Shown here in pieces: positions 47,429-57,647 of a stretch of 64,000 bases of DNA (the first letter of the stretch is position 1; each line of letters starts with the position of its first letter). The notes under the pieces are model-generated. The model was not told the origin of the DNA. It worked only from the letters and a program-made list of their open reading frames with translations, and searched no databases. Where the stretch lies: the NCBI GenBank assembly GCA_019918135.1, contig WBZZ01001445.1, positions 62,001 to 126,000 on the forward strand. Direction: 5' to 3'. Source of the DNA: Paulinella micropora (lineage: Eukaryota > Cercozoa > Imbricatea > Euglyphida > Paulinellidae). A program made the position numbers and the translations under genes.

Positions 47429-48439
47429 GTGGTAGCTAACCGCGGGACCGCTAACGACGGAACGACAAAGAAATGTCACAACTGCTCCCGCACTAATCAC
47501 GTTGCTGGAGACTGCCGAGCCACCTGCACACGCAAAGGTTGTGAAGGGAAACCGACTCACTCGGGAGCAGAGTGCCCGTTACCTCGACGATCCCAGAAGT
47601 CAACCAAGTCAACAACGCGTGCCACACCTCCACCGAAATCTGGGACCCAACGGAGCAGCAACGCAAACCTAGCAGTGGACGGGCAGCGTCAAGAAGGTGA
47701 GGACGAGAAGGAGACATCTACCGAAAAGTGGGACGACGACAGCTCCGCGGACGTATACATGTTCGATGCCGACTCAGGAAAAGATGAGAGCGATGAGGAA
47801 CAGGCGACCCCATCAACTGCGTCGTTTCCCGACGCACCGTTGCGGCCTACGGCAGACAGCGGGGGTGGCATGTTCAGCTTTAACCTTGATGACGGTAAGA
47901 ACAGACAACGGATCACCTCAGATGAGATCGAGGCAGCGCAGGCAGACGAAGTACGAGTCCCACCATCAACTGGACCAGAGGCGCAAACTCGGGTGGACAT
48001 CAACACCAAACGGACACTGGATCAACGATTCGCCAGCCTACTGGAGACGAGAACAACGACTGCAGACATCGCACGCGACCCACGAGCCAGACGGGCTTAC
48101 GGATCATTGACGGGTTCTCGCATCGTTGCTGGACCCCGCTTGAGGTACCCACCCGACCAACCATCGAACCCCTCAAACCCAGCGGACCCACCGAACCCAG
48201 CGGGCCCACCGAATCCAACAAACCCGGAGGAACGGGTATGGCAGACACCGGACGTCAGAGAATTCATGCAGCTACTAGAAGACAAGCGCAGGGAAGAGAA
48301 AACAGCCCAACACAACATCGAGGGGGAGAGGAGTGTACCCATAATGATTAACCCGCCCACCAACGATATCCCCTACTTGAGGAACCTATACCTACGATGT
48401 GCAGCCAACGTCTGGAACCGCTTCTCACCCATGGCTTAA
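47429..48439 (+). CDS. Copia element 1 zinc knuckle and low-complexity region
   Basis: This frame starts directly after the gag frame. KKCHNCSRTNHVAGDC is a CCHC nucleocapsid knuckle (C-x2-C-x4-H-x4-C) followed by a second Cys cluster (CTRKGCEGKPTHSGAECPLP). The rest is Ser/Asp/Pro-rich, including PSNPSNPADPPNPAGPPNPTNP. No enzyme domain is recognisable in this frame. It is part of a fossil element. Confidence 0.65.
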   Translation: MVANRGTANDGTTKKCHNCSRTNHVAGDCRATCTRKGCEGKPTHSGAECPLPRRSQKSTKSTTRATPPPKSGTQRSSNANLAVDGQRQEGEDEKETSTEKWDDDSSADVYMFDADSGKDESDEEQATPSTASFPDAPLRPTADSGGGMFSFNLDDGKNRQRITSDEIEAAQADEVRVPPSTGPEAQTRVDINTKRTLDQRFASLLETRTTTADIARDPRARRAYGSLTGSRIVAGPRLRYPPDQPSNPSNPADPPNPAGPPNPTNPEERVWQTPDVREFMQLLEDKRREEKTAQHNIEGERSVPIMINPPTNDIPYLRNLYLRCAANVWNRFSPMA

Positions 48440-48753
48440 GGCAGACGGCCGTGCACCAGCCATGTACGACATGCATGGAACCGACCCTGTACCGATGCAC
48501 CCAAACCTTCATCACCCAGACAAACGGCCAAACATACAGTGGGAATCATTGAGCCGATCACAACAGATAGATGAAAATGATTACCAGCGAACATTGTCCC
48601 ACTGGCACAATCTACAGAGCGTTAACAGCGACAACCTAAACAATCTGCGGTTTCCCACCACCACCCATTCACTGGCCACCACCATGGAGGCCGAAGGAAG
48701 CTAGCTACGCGTACCCCCTACCAAGACCGACACCGTGATTCATCTCTTCGAAG

Positions 48754-49482
48754 ATGGCAGCAGGCCGTCCGGAGCACCACATCATCCACCACCACCCTAG
48801 TCTACCGTCGCTCATCAGGTCACTGACGTGGCAGGCAACGCAGACGATGCCAGACATAGCTTTCGACGTCAACAATGCATCCGTCACTGTCGCACACCAG
48901 CCTGGAGTCGCATACGCAATGTGGAGCCGCATATTACGATATTTAGTGGAGCCCAGAGGCCTACTGTTTCCTGCGGGTGTGAGACCGGATCAGTTGCTCT
49001 CATATTCAGATAGCAACCTAGGAGGCTGCCTGTTTACGCGACGATCACGAACGGGGCAGGTGCACGTACTGACGGGCGCACCGATAGCATGGTCATCGAA
49101 ACGTCAGTCAACCGTGGCACTGTCCACCATGGACGCAGAATGCATCGCAAACTCCGATACGGCAGTAGCTATAGCGATTCAAAAATTTTGCGCGGAGATC
49201 GGTTACATCATCAGCTTACCATCCGTCATGTTCAACGACAACCGAGGAGCGATACTGGCGGCGACCAACGGGCTGGGGGGGCAATGCACCCGTCATCTCG
49301 ACATCAAACATCACTATCTCATCGAACAAGTGCGGGCCGGGCGACTAGTACTCCGACGCATACCATCGACGGACAATATAGCGGATATATTCACAAAACC
49401 ACTATCGCCCGCACAGTTTGCCATCATAGTGGGAAACATAACTGTACGCTTAGCCGACGCGACCCCAAACTTCCGCCCATAG
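48754..49482 (+). CDS. Copia element 1 RNase H region
   Basis: 242 codons with the C-terminal end of copia pol. LTWQATQTMPDIAFDVNN and LRYLVEPRGLLF belong to the RT/RNase H connection. Copia RNase H is marked by LLSYSDSNLGGC, SRTGQV, APIAWSSKRQSTVALSTMDAE, HLDIKHHYLIEQV and STDNIADIFTKPL. It ends about 340 bp before the 3' LTR. It is part of a fossil element. Confidence 0.85.
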   Translation: MAAGRPEHHIIHHHPSLPSLIRSLTWQATQTMPDIAFDVNNASVTVAHQPGVAYAMWSRILRYLVEPRGLLFPAGVRPDQLLSYSDSNLGGCLFTRRSRTGQVHVLTGAPIAWSSKRQSTVALSTMDAECIANSDTAVAIAIQKFCAEIGYIISLPSVMFNDNRGAILAATNGLGGQCTRHLDIKHHYLIEQVRAGRLVLRRIPSTDNIADIFTKPLSPAQFAIIVGNITVRLADATPNFRP

Positions 49483-49828
49483 CTCAACAGCAAACGGCGT
49501 CATATTTTACCTTTCCAGGATACCGGCCGCTGGACGACCGACTGGGGCCTTGCCTGAAAGGCACTCGTAATTGCGATAAGAGACAGTAGTGTGATTAACA
49601 GCGTTCACGACCTCTTTCTCTCACTGCTATAAGTGAATAATAATAGTTAGCATAACAACTTGTGTGACAACACCATCTGGCTACCGTTACTCTGATCACA
49701 GCCTCACGCTCATCTTGTTGATATGCTCGCCCATAATAATAATTACATCCCGTTTTCATAATTATTATAATCTCTTCACTGTGATACTAACAGTCGTACT
49801 GTACATATATACCAAACACAAAGGGGAG
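49483..49828 (+). other. Copia element 1 3' non-coding region with polypurine tract
   Basis: No gene. The polypurine tract AAAGGGGAG at 49820-49828 primes plus-strand synthesis in this family and abuts the 3' LTR. Confidence 0.65.
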
Positions 49829-50138
49829 TGTTACCGATCGTATATTTTATATCTATCGGTTGTATGTATTCAATTGTGTATGGATATATTTTCAGTACTG
49901 ATCAGTCCGGTCCTATCTCATTTATCATTGAGCATCAGAACACTAGTCAGTGGGATCCTGTTATTAATGGAACTATATTCAGGAAACCAGTGCTCGTGCC
50001 TTTTGCACTGCGCACTTTGTTACCAGTTCATTTTCCTCAGTAAAGACGATCTGCAAAGTACTTCAGTGAACCACTGCGTAAACCCAGTACTAGCGTATTT
50101 TACTCAATCACCTGAATTACCAACATTGACCGGTTATA
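49829..50138 (+). repeat. 3' LTR of copia element 1
   Basis: 310 bp, clearly alignable with 46121-46433, with scattered substitutions and small length differences. It ends GGTTATA and is followed by GACGC. Confidence 0.9.
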
Positions 50139-50143
50139 GACGC
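50139..50143. repeat. 5-bp target-site duplication of copia element 1, right (GACGC)
   Basis: It matches 46116-46120. Confidence 0.8.
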
Positions 50144-50149
50144 ACAAAG

Positions 50150-50680
50150 CTAGGATTTGGGAGGGTGTGAAGTCCCGAAGTAATGTCTGAAGGCTGAGGG
50201 CAATTTGTGGAGGGGAGGCTGAGGCCCTAGAGGGGATATTTGGAAGAGGAGAGAGCGAAGGGGGTTGAGCGAAGAGGGATCGTAGCCCGAGTTGGGTCGG
50301 GTGGTGGGGCCTGGGCCTCGTGAGGTCCGCGTTAACTTGAGGTAAGGTTGGTTGCGCAGTGTCGGACGTGGGCGGGGTCGGGGCAGGTGATGGGATCGTA
50401 GGCAAGCCCGGGGGTGGCTTTGGTGGTTACGCCATCGGGGCTGATGGGGGCGGTTCTTGTCGTGGCGAGGAGAGATGTAGTTTCCCTGGGGACGGCGGGT
50501 TGGAGGGTTGTGGGACACTAAGTTTGCTGTCCTGGGCAAGAGCAGTTTGGAACTCGGTGGGTGACGTAATGAAGTTAAGTATGAGGCGTCGGAGCTTTTG
50601 TCTGAGTTAGCGCTAGTCTTTTCTGGGCTTCTGTCTTAATTAGGGTCTAACCTGGGTTGATGATAGGTGCAGTTCTTAAA
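50150..50680 (-). other. GC-rich stretch; Pro-rich minus-strand frame, doubtful
   Basis: The minus strand has a 101-129 codon frame rich in Pro/Ser (PTIPSPAPTPPTSDTAQPTLPQ) with no domain. It could be the Pro-rich 3' part of the gene at 50683-51039 or non-coding GC-rich DNA. Confidence 0.25.
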
Positions 50681-50682
50681 CT

Positions 50683-51039
50683 TTAACAACCGCCAAGCGC
50701 AACTACATCCTGCTCCACCTTCCTAGCTTTACCTAGTGTCCACGTGCATCTCTGCCCGGTCTCTCTATTAAGCCCTACGCATCGTTTGTTATCTGGGATC
50801 AAGAAATCCTTTGGGTTTTCTTTCTTTTTTGATCTCCATGTATTGGCGTAATTGAGATTAACGGGGTAGAGGGTGTCTCTGTCAGGGGGGACTACACCAA
50901 ATAACTCTGACAGAACTAGATAGAGGTCTCGACCTACAAATCTGCACTGCACCTCAATCAGCGTGTATTTGAGCAAAACCTTGCTAAAGAAATAGGGAAT
51001 GTAAAAGATGGTAGTATCTATCTCCCTATATTCCGTCAC
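50683..51039 (-). CDS. Unknown protein fragment with C-terminal Cys motif
   Basis: 118 residues. The N-terminal half looks like folded protein (REIDTTIFYIPYFFSKVLLKYTLIEVQCRFVGRDLYLVL). The C-terminal part has DNKRCVGLNRETGQRCTW, a C-x8-C motif also seen as HPRCQGRNTKGEQCG at about 53590 on the other strand. The length and natural composition suggest real coding, perhaps an exon or a piece of an element. Family not recognised. Confidence 0.4.
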   Translation of the reverse strand: MTEYREIDTTIFYIPYFFSKVLLKYTLIEVQCRFVGRDLYLVLSELFGVVPPDRDTLYPVNLNYANTWRSKKKENPKDFLIPDNKRCVGLNRETGQRCTWTLGKARKVEQDVVALGGC

Positions 51040-51571
51040 AGCCTCACACTTACTAACGTATTTGTAATTACGATAATACCGTTTTATACATTCTATTAGT
51101 CGTTATTCAGTGGCGCAGGTCGCACTTAGCTATTTACCAATACAGTATGTCAGTTACCATTTTAATCAGTACGGATGGATGGTTAGTTAGGACGTAGTAT
51201 AGGTAGAACAGTTACAGTCATTCAGTCCATATTATAATTAGTCACAGTCATTAGTTGTGCTTACAACCATAATCATTGTAAGTGACGTGGCATAGTTCTA
51301 GAGTAAAACGGAAAGTGATTGCATTCTCAGTAAAGTTCAGTTCCAGTAACAAGGAAGTAGTCGTGGGATTAGTTTTAGTGTCATATACTGACATCCGGAA
51401 CTCAATCTGCCGGAATTCCTCAAAAGGAATAGTCCGTCAATTGTGTTTAATCAGACTTGCTTTTAGTCGTGTGTATTTCGGATTTACGTCCGGAGCACTC
51501 CTCTCAGTTCGGATCACGGTTTTATTCATCAGCGAATATATTCAGTCATCGTCTTTCACGGTTATGCAGCC
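51040..51571. other. AT-rich non-coding leader of copia element 2 (possible LTR, not proven)
   Basis: No recognisable gene. It is rich in CAGT/ACAGTCATT motifs and precedes the gag start. I could not find a second copy after 58478, so an LTR cannot be defined. Confidence 0.35.
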
Positions 51572-52539
51572 TTGATTGCTAATGACCTCATGAGCAAGAC
51601 ACAAACCCCCAAACTACTCAACCTAGGAAGCATACCCACGCTCAAACCCAATGAACGACTTTACCAGGAATGGAAATTTCAGTTCCAATCCTTCACCTAC
51701 GGAGATAGCGCAGAATTGGGAGACATGGTAGTCTCCGTGTTTGAGGAACCGGACAAAGCCATAGCCAGATTCCCCTACGACCCTACCGAAATCCGTATTG
51801 CAGAAGACTGGTCAGAGTCTTCAGATAATGAGCAAGAAACACAACCACCGAAAGAGAGCGAAAAGGACAAGCCTAAACAGCAAGGCAAAACCGCCGGTGA
51901 TCAGAAAGGTAGTACCTCAGCACTCTCGAAAACAGAAGACGAACTGGAAGAAGAGAGAAAGGCCAGACGAGCACAGACAACCAAGAGAGCCCATTCCAGA
52001 AAAAAGAATACAAACAAACAATATGCACAACGAATGCGTAGGTTGGGACTTTAAGTCTCTGTAGCTTTCAAAGCACCAGTCCTAGTGACAATGTGCATGG
52101 GAGTGGAAGACAGAAGCCCCATTGGCATGTTAGTCTTAGTGGAAAAAGGTATGGAGGCAAATCACTTCTTGATATGATCATAAGATGGCAAAAGTATATT
52201 GTCGCTACCCCTAAGGGAGACATTGCCTACTGGCTAGACGAAAACCGTCTTACGGAACTCCAAATACAGAGAGATTATGGTGGCAAAATCCCTAACGAAT
52301 TTTTCACCGCACAGCTCTTGTATAAACTCTCATACCACCCGGCTTTTGGAGGGCTAGATGCCTTGATGATACAGTTCGAAAACAAGGGGATTACTGCTCA
52401 CTCTGAAGTAGAAGACATGCTCAGAAAGATCTGGATTAAACTAACGGACAACGCAAGACCACCGAAAGGTCATTCGTGTCTGAACAGTCAGACAGCGAAA
52501 CAAGACGTTGCTTCAACTGCAACGGGACAGGTCATTTAG
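51572..52539 (+). pseudogene. Copia element 2 gag region (broken)
   Basis: The start, MSKTQTPKLLNLGSIPTLKPNERLYQEWKFQFQSFTYGD, has the W..W.F pattern of copia gag N-termini. Later LTELQIQRDYGGKIPNEFFTAQLLYKLSYHPAFGGLDAL gives the capsid helices. A Glu/Lys-rich insert lies between. It is treated as a fossil with a few breaks. Confidence 0.65.
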
Positions 52540-52700
52540 CATTTGAGTGCAAGAACAACTGCACTAAGAATAGCTGCAAGAAAGGCAAAGGTAAACACCC
52601 CCGTAAGGATTGCCCTCTTGACAAGAAACGTAGGCAGACAGGAACAAAACCCTCTAAAGAAATCCCCAAGATCCACTGTCGCTGTCGCAGAGCAAGCCTC
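52490..52700 (+). CDS. Copia element 2 zinc knuckle
   Basis: RRCFNCNGTGHLAFECKNNC is a CCHC knuckle, followed by CKKGKGKHPRKDCPL, the same second Cys cluster style as in copia element 1. It is part of a fossil element. Confidence 0.7.
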
Positions 52701-52869
52701 TGATGAACAGGACGAGGAGCAAGGAGAAGAAAAGCCTGAAAAGGAAGAACAGGATGACACAGAACACGAGGATGATTCTCCCTCTGTGTTCGTTGTCATG
52801 GGTGGAAGCTTAGACCCCGAAGAGGAAGAGAAGCCTAATGCTAGACGACGATAAGCTAGACAGAGCAGC

Positions 52870-53240
52870 ACGCAGCAAGACAGCACTCAACAAGTCAATA
52901 CTCAGCAGGTCAGCAGTCAGCAGACTAGCAGTCAGCAGAACAGCAGATAGCAAAACAATAGTCGACAGACAAGCAGCAGCAGTCAACAGACTAGCAGTCA
53001 GCAGAACAGCAGACAGCAAAACAATAGTCGACAGACAAGCAGCAGCAGTCAACAGACTAGCAGTCAGCAGAACAGCAGACAGCAAAACAACAGTCGACAG
53101 ACAAGCAGCCGTAGGCAACAGACTAGCAGTCAGCAGGACAGCAGTCAACAGGTCAGTAACCAACAAACTAGCACTCAACCGACAAGCAGTCAACAGACTA
53201 GCAATAGACGGCAGAGCAGCAGACAGCAAGCTCGTAGACA
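52870..53240 (+). repeat. CAG-rich minisatellite inside copia element 2
   Basis: About three near-identical copies of a roughly 63-bp unit (AGCAGTCAACAGACTAGCAG start), then shorter variants. In one frame it reads as Ser/Gln/Asn/Thr repeats (SSQQTSSQQNSRQQNNSRQT). It lies between the zinc knuckle and protease regions. Confidence 0.75.
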
Positions 53241-53254
53241 AAAGCAACAGCAGG

Positions 53255-53480
53255 CAGAGATTGAGAGAAAGAGTGAAAGAGCACAGTCGCAAACCACTAC
53301 CCTCTCATCTAAGAAACAACAGAAAAAGAGGATGGAGAGTAAGAGTGAAAGAGCACAGGCACAACCCACTAACCTCTCATCCACAGTCACACATTCACAG
53401 AAGATGGAGAGAAAGAGTGAAAGAGCACAGTCGCCACCCTCTACCCTCTCATCCACAGACACACAGTCACAGACTGAACG
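53255..53480 (+). repeat. Three tandem ~65-bp repeats, charged peptide
   Basis: The unit AGAAAGAGTGAAAGAGCACA...CTCTCATC occurs three times and is read as ERKSERAQ...TLSS. It directly follows the CAG minisatellite. Confidence 0.7.
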
Positions 53481-53484
53481 CATG

Positions 53485-54020
53485 GGAAGATGTGAGCCAC
53501 CACCACACCCTATCTACGCAAATCTCAAGCCTGGTTACTCTCTCACACCCAAACAGAGAACACTGGTATATGAGCAGCTAGATAAGAACGGGCACCCTAG
53601 GTGTCAAGGTAGGAACACAAAAGGAGAACAGTGTGGGATTTCTCGCAACCCCAAATTTTACGGTTCCCCTAATCTCATGGCGAAAGGGTTTGCATATGGT
53701 TCGTTTCGCGGCTATCATGCCGAACAAGACCCCTTATTTCCCTTCATAGACCTAGCAAGACCGGCAGCAGAAAGACCTAGTAAGAATAGCAAGTTCCCAG
53801 ACGAAGCAGGACTGATAGCTGTAGCCGAACAGTACCTAGAGTTGTACGGCAACATTCAGGGTTACAATCAGCTGAGAATGGTGTTATTACTCCGCAGTAA
53901 AGGCGCACGAGTTTTAGGTACAGCCGTCACGCAAACTCAACCACCTGACGAAACAGTATGCGGAAAAAAACGGGCCGGATCCAACAGGTTGTGTACGGTA
54001 GTGGACAGGATAGCTTAGCT
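53485..54020 (+). CDS. Unrecognised domain with Cys motifs inside copia element 2
   Basis: The open frame continues from the tandem repeats into a folded-looking region: LKPGYSLTPKQRTLVYEQLDKNGHPRCQGRNTKGEQCG, then FAYGSFRGYHAEQDPLFPFIDLARPA, AVAEQYLELYGNIQGYNQLRMVLLL and CGKKRAGSNRLC. The C-x8-C motif recurs twice. Standard copia polyproteins have no such domain between nucleocapsid and protease. It is part of a fossil element. Confidence 0.4.
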
Positions 54021-54780
54021 GGTAGAGCAGTAGAGCATGGTAGAGAACACCACCCACTGCATCAAGGCCGATACCAGAAAGTCCAATACCTGAAGCACCC
54101 ACACCCGAAACTGTCACGTATGTTGAGGAACACTTCGAAAACACAACACCAGAACAGGCAACCCCTCGCACCCCAGAAGGTAGATACCTTACTAGTCACG
54201 CATTCAGGCAGGCAGGTCTAGTAGTGGTAAATGATCAGGCTAGGCCTAATCCTAATGTGTCACCCATAAATTTCTACACCCTCGCACACTTAGCAGAAGT
54301 CATGACGCAAGGTTGTCAATGGACTTCAGAAAGACAGGTAGTGTGAACAGCAGACGACCAGCCAGACGATTTCCTCACAGACGTAATGAAAGCTATAGAG
54401 GCAGTTTACGTACTGCACAAAGTGAGAAGAACTAGCCCCTACAGCGTCGAAAAAGACCCCATTGTCACTCATTCCACTGCAAAAGAAAGAGTAGGATTGC
54501 CACAAGCGCCCCCTCCTTCTAACACAACTACTGAACGCCAACTATTCCCTAACGAAGAAGAGGGAAGATAGATGAAGTAGAGAAAGAAGAAAAGCCAGAG
54601 GAAGAAAAAGATGATGAGATGTACGAGTTCAACAGCGACGAAGAATGACTCTCAGACGAAATATATTGGCTTAGGGACGCACTCGCAGCTTATTCGTCAG
54701 AAGAGATAGAAGAAGAGGAAGAGCAAGAGGAAGAAGAAGAACAGGACGAAGAAGAAAACGAAGAGGATGACACAGCAACA

Positions 54781-55173
54781 GTGACTCACAAGACAGAGAA
54801 AGACGTGAGTTCAGTAGCGCGAGACAGGGCGATGGTATTGATCAACGCGAAAGACAGACCAAACCCGACACACACATACCAGGATAGTGGAGCCTCACAA
54901 TGCATCTGTCGAGATTCTCATTTAATGACGAACATGACGAAAGTAAGACCCGTGAACTTCCAAACTGGAAATGGTGAGAGAAAGATAGAGAAGGCAGGTA
55001 TGATGCAACTAGCTAGAGTAGATGGTAATGCCAAACCCCATGCTATAGCAAAGGCAGCGTACTATGACCCCTCTATGCCTATCAACATTGCACCCACGGA
55101 CCCATGGATCATTTTCACCACAGAGCTGTGGTACACCAAAATGGTCAGATGTTTATCCTTAAGAAACCCATAA
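54781..55173 (+). CDS. Copia element 2 protease region
   Basis: HTYQDSGASQCICRDSHLM carries the D-S-G-A active-site motif of retroviral-type aspartic proteases, followed by VRPVNFQTGNGERKIEKAGMMQL. It is preceded by an acidic Glu/Asp run. It is part of a fossil element. Confidence 0.75.
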   Translation: MTHKTEKDVSSVARDRAMVLINAKDRPNPTHTYQDSGASQCICRDSHLMTNMTKVRPVNFQTGNGERKIEKAGMMQLARVDGNAKPHAIAKAAYYDPSMPINIAPTDPWIIFTTELWYTKMVRCLSLRNP

Positions 55174-55231
55174 AGGTAGACCCCAGGGATATACTAGTCA
55201 GGGGGAGATTGACAAAATCTCTATTGTATCG

Positions 55232-56398
55232 ATGGGATACGAAGAAGGACAAACCGCTTCGCATCAATCAGCGGTATGTTCCCTCAGGAGCACCCAAGAG
55301 CGAATCCATGTTGGGGTAATTGGGGAGGGAAGCCCCATATCAGTCAAAGATAGTGATAGATTCAAGCTAAGCAAGAATAGAGATAGTGATAGGACTAACA
55401 ACGCAATCTTGTTTGTTAAGTACCCCGCTAGCTCTGACAAACGGAAGCCAATAGAAATAGATATCCTTCATGCTAGTATAGGACATTTCGGTTTCGGAAA
55501 AGCCACTGCTTTCGCAGATGCGGCTGGTTATAGAATAGTTGGACCTAGAGGAACTTTGGAAAGCGCAAAGGAAGAGTGCGCCACATGCGAACCATGCATG
55601 ATCGGCAAAGCTAAGGTTATTCCTAGATTTGCGGTTAATCATATTCGCAGAGCCAATAGGTCAGGAGAGATATTACACCTAGATACGCAAGGACCCTGGC
55701 ATGTAATGTCAAGGACAGGCAAAAGATATAAATTTTCCGTGACTGATGATTATTCCAGTTACACGTTAGATTTCTATCTTGCCCATAAGAATGAGTTTAT
55801 TACTTGTCTCAAGAAGGCCATCAGCTTCTTTGAAACACAAACAAGTAACAAAGTCACGGAAATACGCTGTGACCAGGAATTCACTGCCCCCGCAGAGGTG
55901 CGCAGGGAATACCCAGGCATAGTGTGCCAAGACGCAGCTACAGGAGATAAAGATGGCAATCCGGTAGCGGAAAGAATGAACCAAACGACAGGAGGACCCG
56001 CACGCGCTATGCGCATTCATGCTGGATTCCCACCCAATTTTTGGGACGAAATGGAACATACAACATCCACACTTTGGAACATCCTCCCGGCAACCTCTGG
56101 TTCCCGTAAGGGTATGTCCCCATACGAACAGCTTTTCGGTAGAAAGCCCCCAATGTATCAGTTAAAACCTATCGGTAGTAGAGGAGTAATGCACATAGGT
56201 AAGACAGACGGCAAGGGAGCTATGCCCGGCGAAGTAGTTACGTTAGTAGGATATGACATACATAGAGAATTGTATCGTGTATGGGATGGTAAGCGAGTAA
56301 TAGCTGGCGTTCGTAATGCTAGATTTAACCCGCGCAAAATAGGACCACTGTCAGGCATGACCGCCCAGATAGATTGGAGTGACGAATCTGAGGGGTAG
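55232..56398 (+). CDS. Copia element 2 integrase region
   Basis: 388 codons. The GAG-pre-integrase zinc region is HASIGHFGFGKATAF...CATCEPCMIGKA. The rve core has LHLDTQGPW, VTDDYSSYTLDFYL, IRCDQEFTAP and NPVAERMNQT. The C-terminal region SPYEQLFGRKPPMYQLKPIGSRG...MPGEVVTLVGYD matches copia integrases. It is part of a fossil element. Confidence 0.85.
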   Translation: MGYEEGQTASHQSAVCSLRSTQERIHVGVIGEGSPISVKDSDRFKLSKNRDSDRTNNAILFVKYPASSDKRKPIEIDILHASIGHFGFGKATAFADAAGYRIVGPRGTLESAKEECATCEPCMIGKAKVIPRFAVNHIRRANRSGEILHLDTQGPWHVMSRTGKRYKFSVTDDYSSYTLDFYLAHKNEFITCLKKAISFFETQTSNKVTEIRCDQEFTAPAEVRREYPGIVCQDAATGDKDGNPVAERMNQTTGGPARAMRIHAGFPPNFWDEMEHTTSTLWNILPATSGSRKGMSPYEQLFGRKPPMYQLKPIGSRGVMHIGKTDGKGAMPGEVVTLVGYDIHRELYRVWDGKRVIAGVRNARFNPRKIGPLSGMTAQIDWSDESEG

Positions 56399-56907
56399 AG
56401 TGAGAAAGACACAATCACCACAGATCAACCTTCACCAATCCAAGCCATTCTAGACGATGAAGATGAGGATCAACAACCACACTTCAAAGAAACGACACAC
56501 GAGCATACGACAATCCAACCACTTGAGAGAGCGATGAGACCAGATTTGCCAACTCACGAGCAAGGATTACAGGAAGAGCAGAAATCAGACCAGCAAGACG
56601 AGATCAGTATTGAACAAAGCTTAGCTGACGATCAGGACACAAACTTTAGTACAGGACCGATGCCCTCATCTGATTTCACTGCCCCAGAAGAGCCTCATAC
56701 CGATCCAAACCGGTACATTGATAAGAAGCCCCCGCCAAAAGGACTAACTTGGGAGCAAAGCAACAGTGTTAGCTCAGCCAATATAGTCACGGGCAAGAGA
56801 GAGAGGAAGCAAAGTGACTTAAGTTCTACATCCACGCATCATGTTACGCTCATGAATGATGTATTGAACGATATGGATGATTGCATCTCTCATGATGAAG
56901 CAAGCGA

Positions 56908-57640
56908 GTGGTTATTTATATTCATCTACCCACAGACTTAGTTGAAGAAGGAATGACACTGAAAGACTTGCAAAAAGGAATCGATAATGAACTGAAAGCG
57001 TTAAGGGAGTTCAAAACCTATGAATGGGTGACGGCCGATGAAGTTAGGAAGGCAGGGTTCAAACCCGTAGGTTTACTTTGGGTTCATAAAGTTAAGACTG
57101 ACGAAGCGGGCGTAAAATTCGTTAAGTCACGACTCTCTTTACGGGGAGATCAACTTGAGCCAGGCATCAGTTATAACCCCGAACAGCTTTACGTTCCATG
57201 TGCCAACCATAGATCAGTATTTCTGTTATTCAAACTATCAGTAAGATTAGGCAACAAAATATATGCCGTAGACTTCAAGAACGCATACCTCAATGCGCTC
57301 ATGAAAGACCCGGTGCATGCTCGCGCCCCACCTGGTGTAAGAAAGGACGCGAAGGGATGTTACTTAAGATCACTAAAGCATTTATATGGAGCCCCACAGG
57401 CAGGCAAAAGGTGGTACGATCTATTCGCAGAAGTTTTACGAGAGCTTGGTTTTGAGCCTCTTAAGGCAGACCCTTGCATGTTTATTCAAAAAGGGACTAC
57501 ACGTTAGCAAAGCCATAATAGGTGTCTTTCACGTAGACGACCTTATATTCATCGCCCCCAGCGAGAAAGCTTATAGCTACTTTTGCAATAGCCTCGAGAA
57601 GCGATTCCCGATCAAAAGGCTAAGGCGTAGCTAGGGAGTT
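56908..57640 (+). pseudogene. Copia element 2 reverse transcriptase (broken)
   Basis: The family start is L.ALREFKTYEWV, then GLLWVHKVKTDEAGVKFVKSRL, YAVDFKNAYLNALM, LKHLYGAPQAGKRWYDLF and VFHVDDLIFIAP as the palm motif. It is treated as a fossil with a few breaks. Confidence 0.85.
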
Positions 57641-57647
57641 CAAAGGC

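Larger units (their letters stand above)
46121..50138 (+). mobile_element. Ty1/copia LTR retrotransposon 1, short (4.0 kb), broken
   Basis: It has matching LTRs (46121-46433 and 49829-50138), a 5-bp target duplication (GACGC), a primer-binding-like site right after the 5' LTR and a polypurine tract CAAAGGGGAG before the 3' LTR. Recognisable parts are gag, a CCHC zinc knuckle and an RNase H domain at the end. At 4.0 kb it is shorter than a full copia element. The two LTRs differ at a modest number of sites, so the insertion is not brand new. It is a fossil, broken. Confidence 0.9.

Noticed and set aside
47493-48363. Minus-strand frames over copia element 1
   Set aside because: They are shadows of the zinc-knuckle and Pro-rich region.
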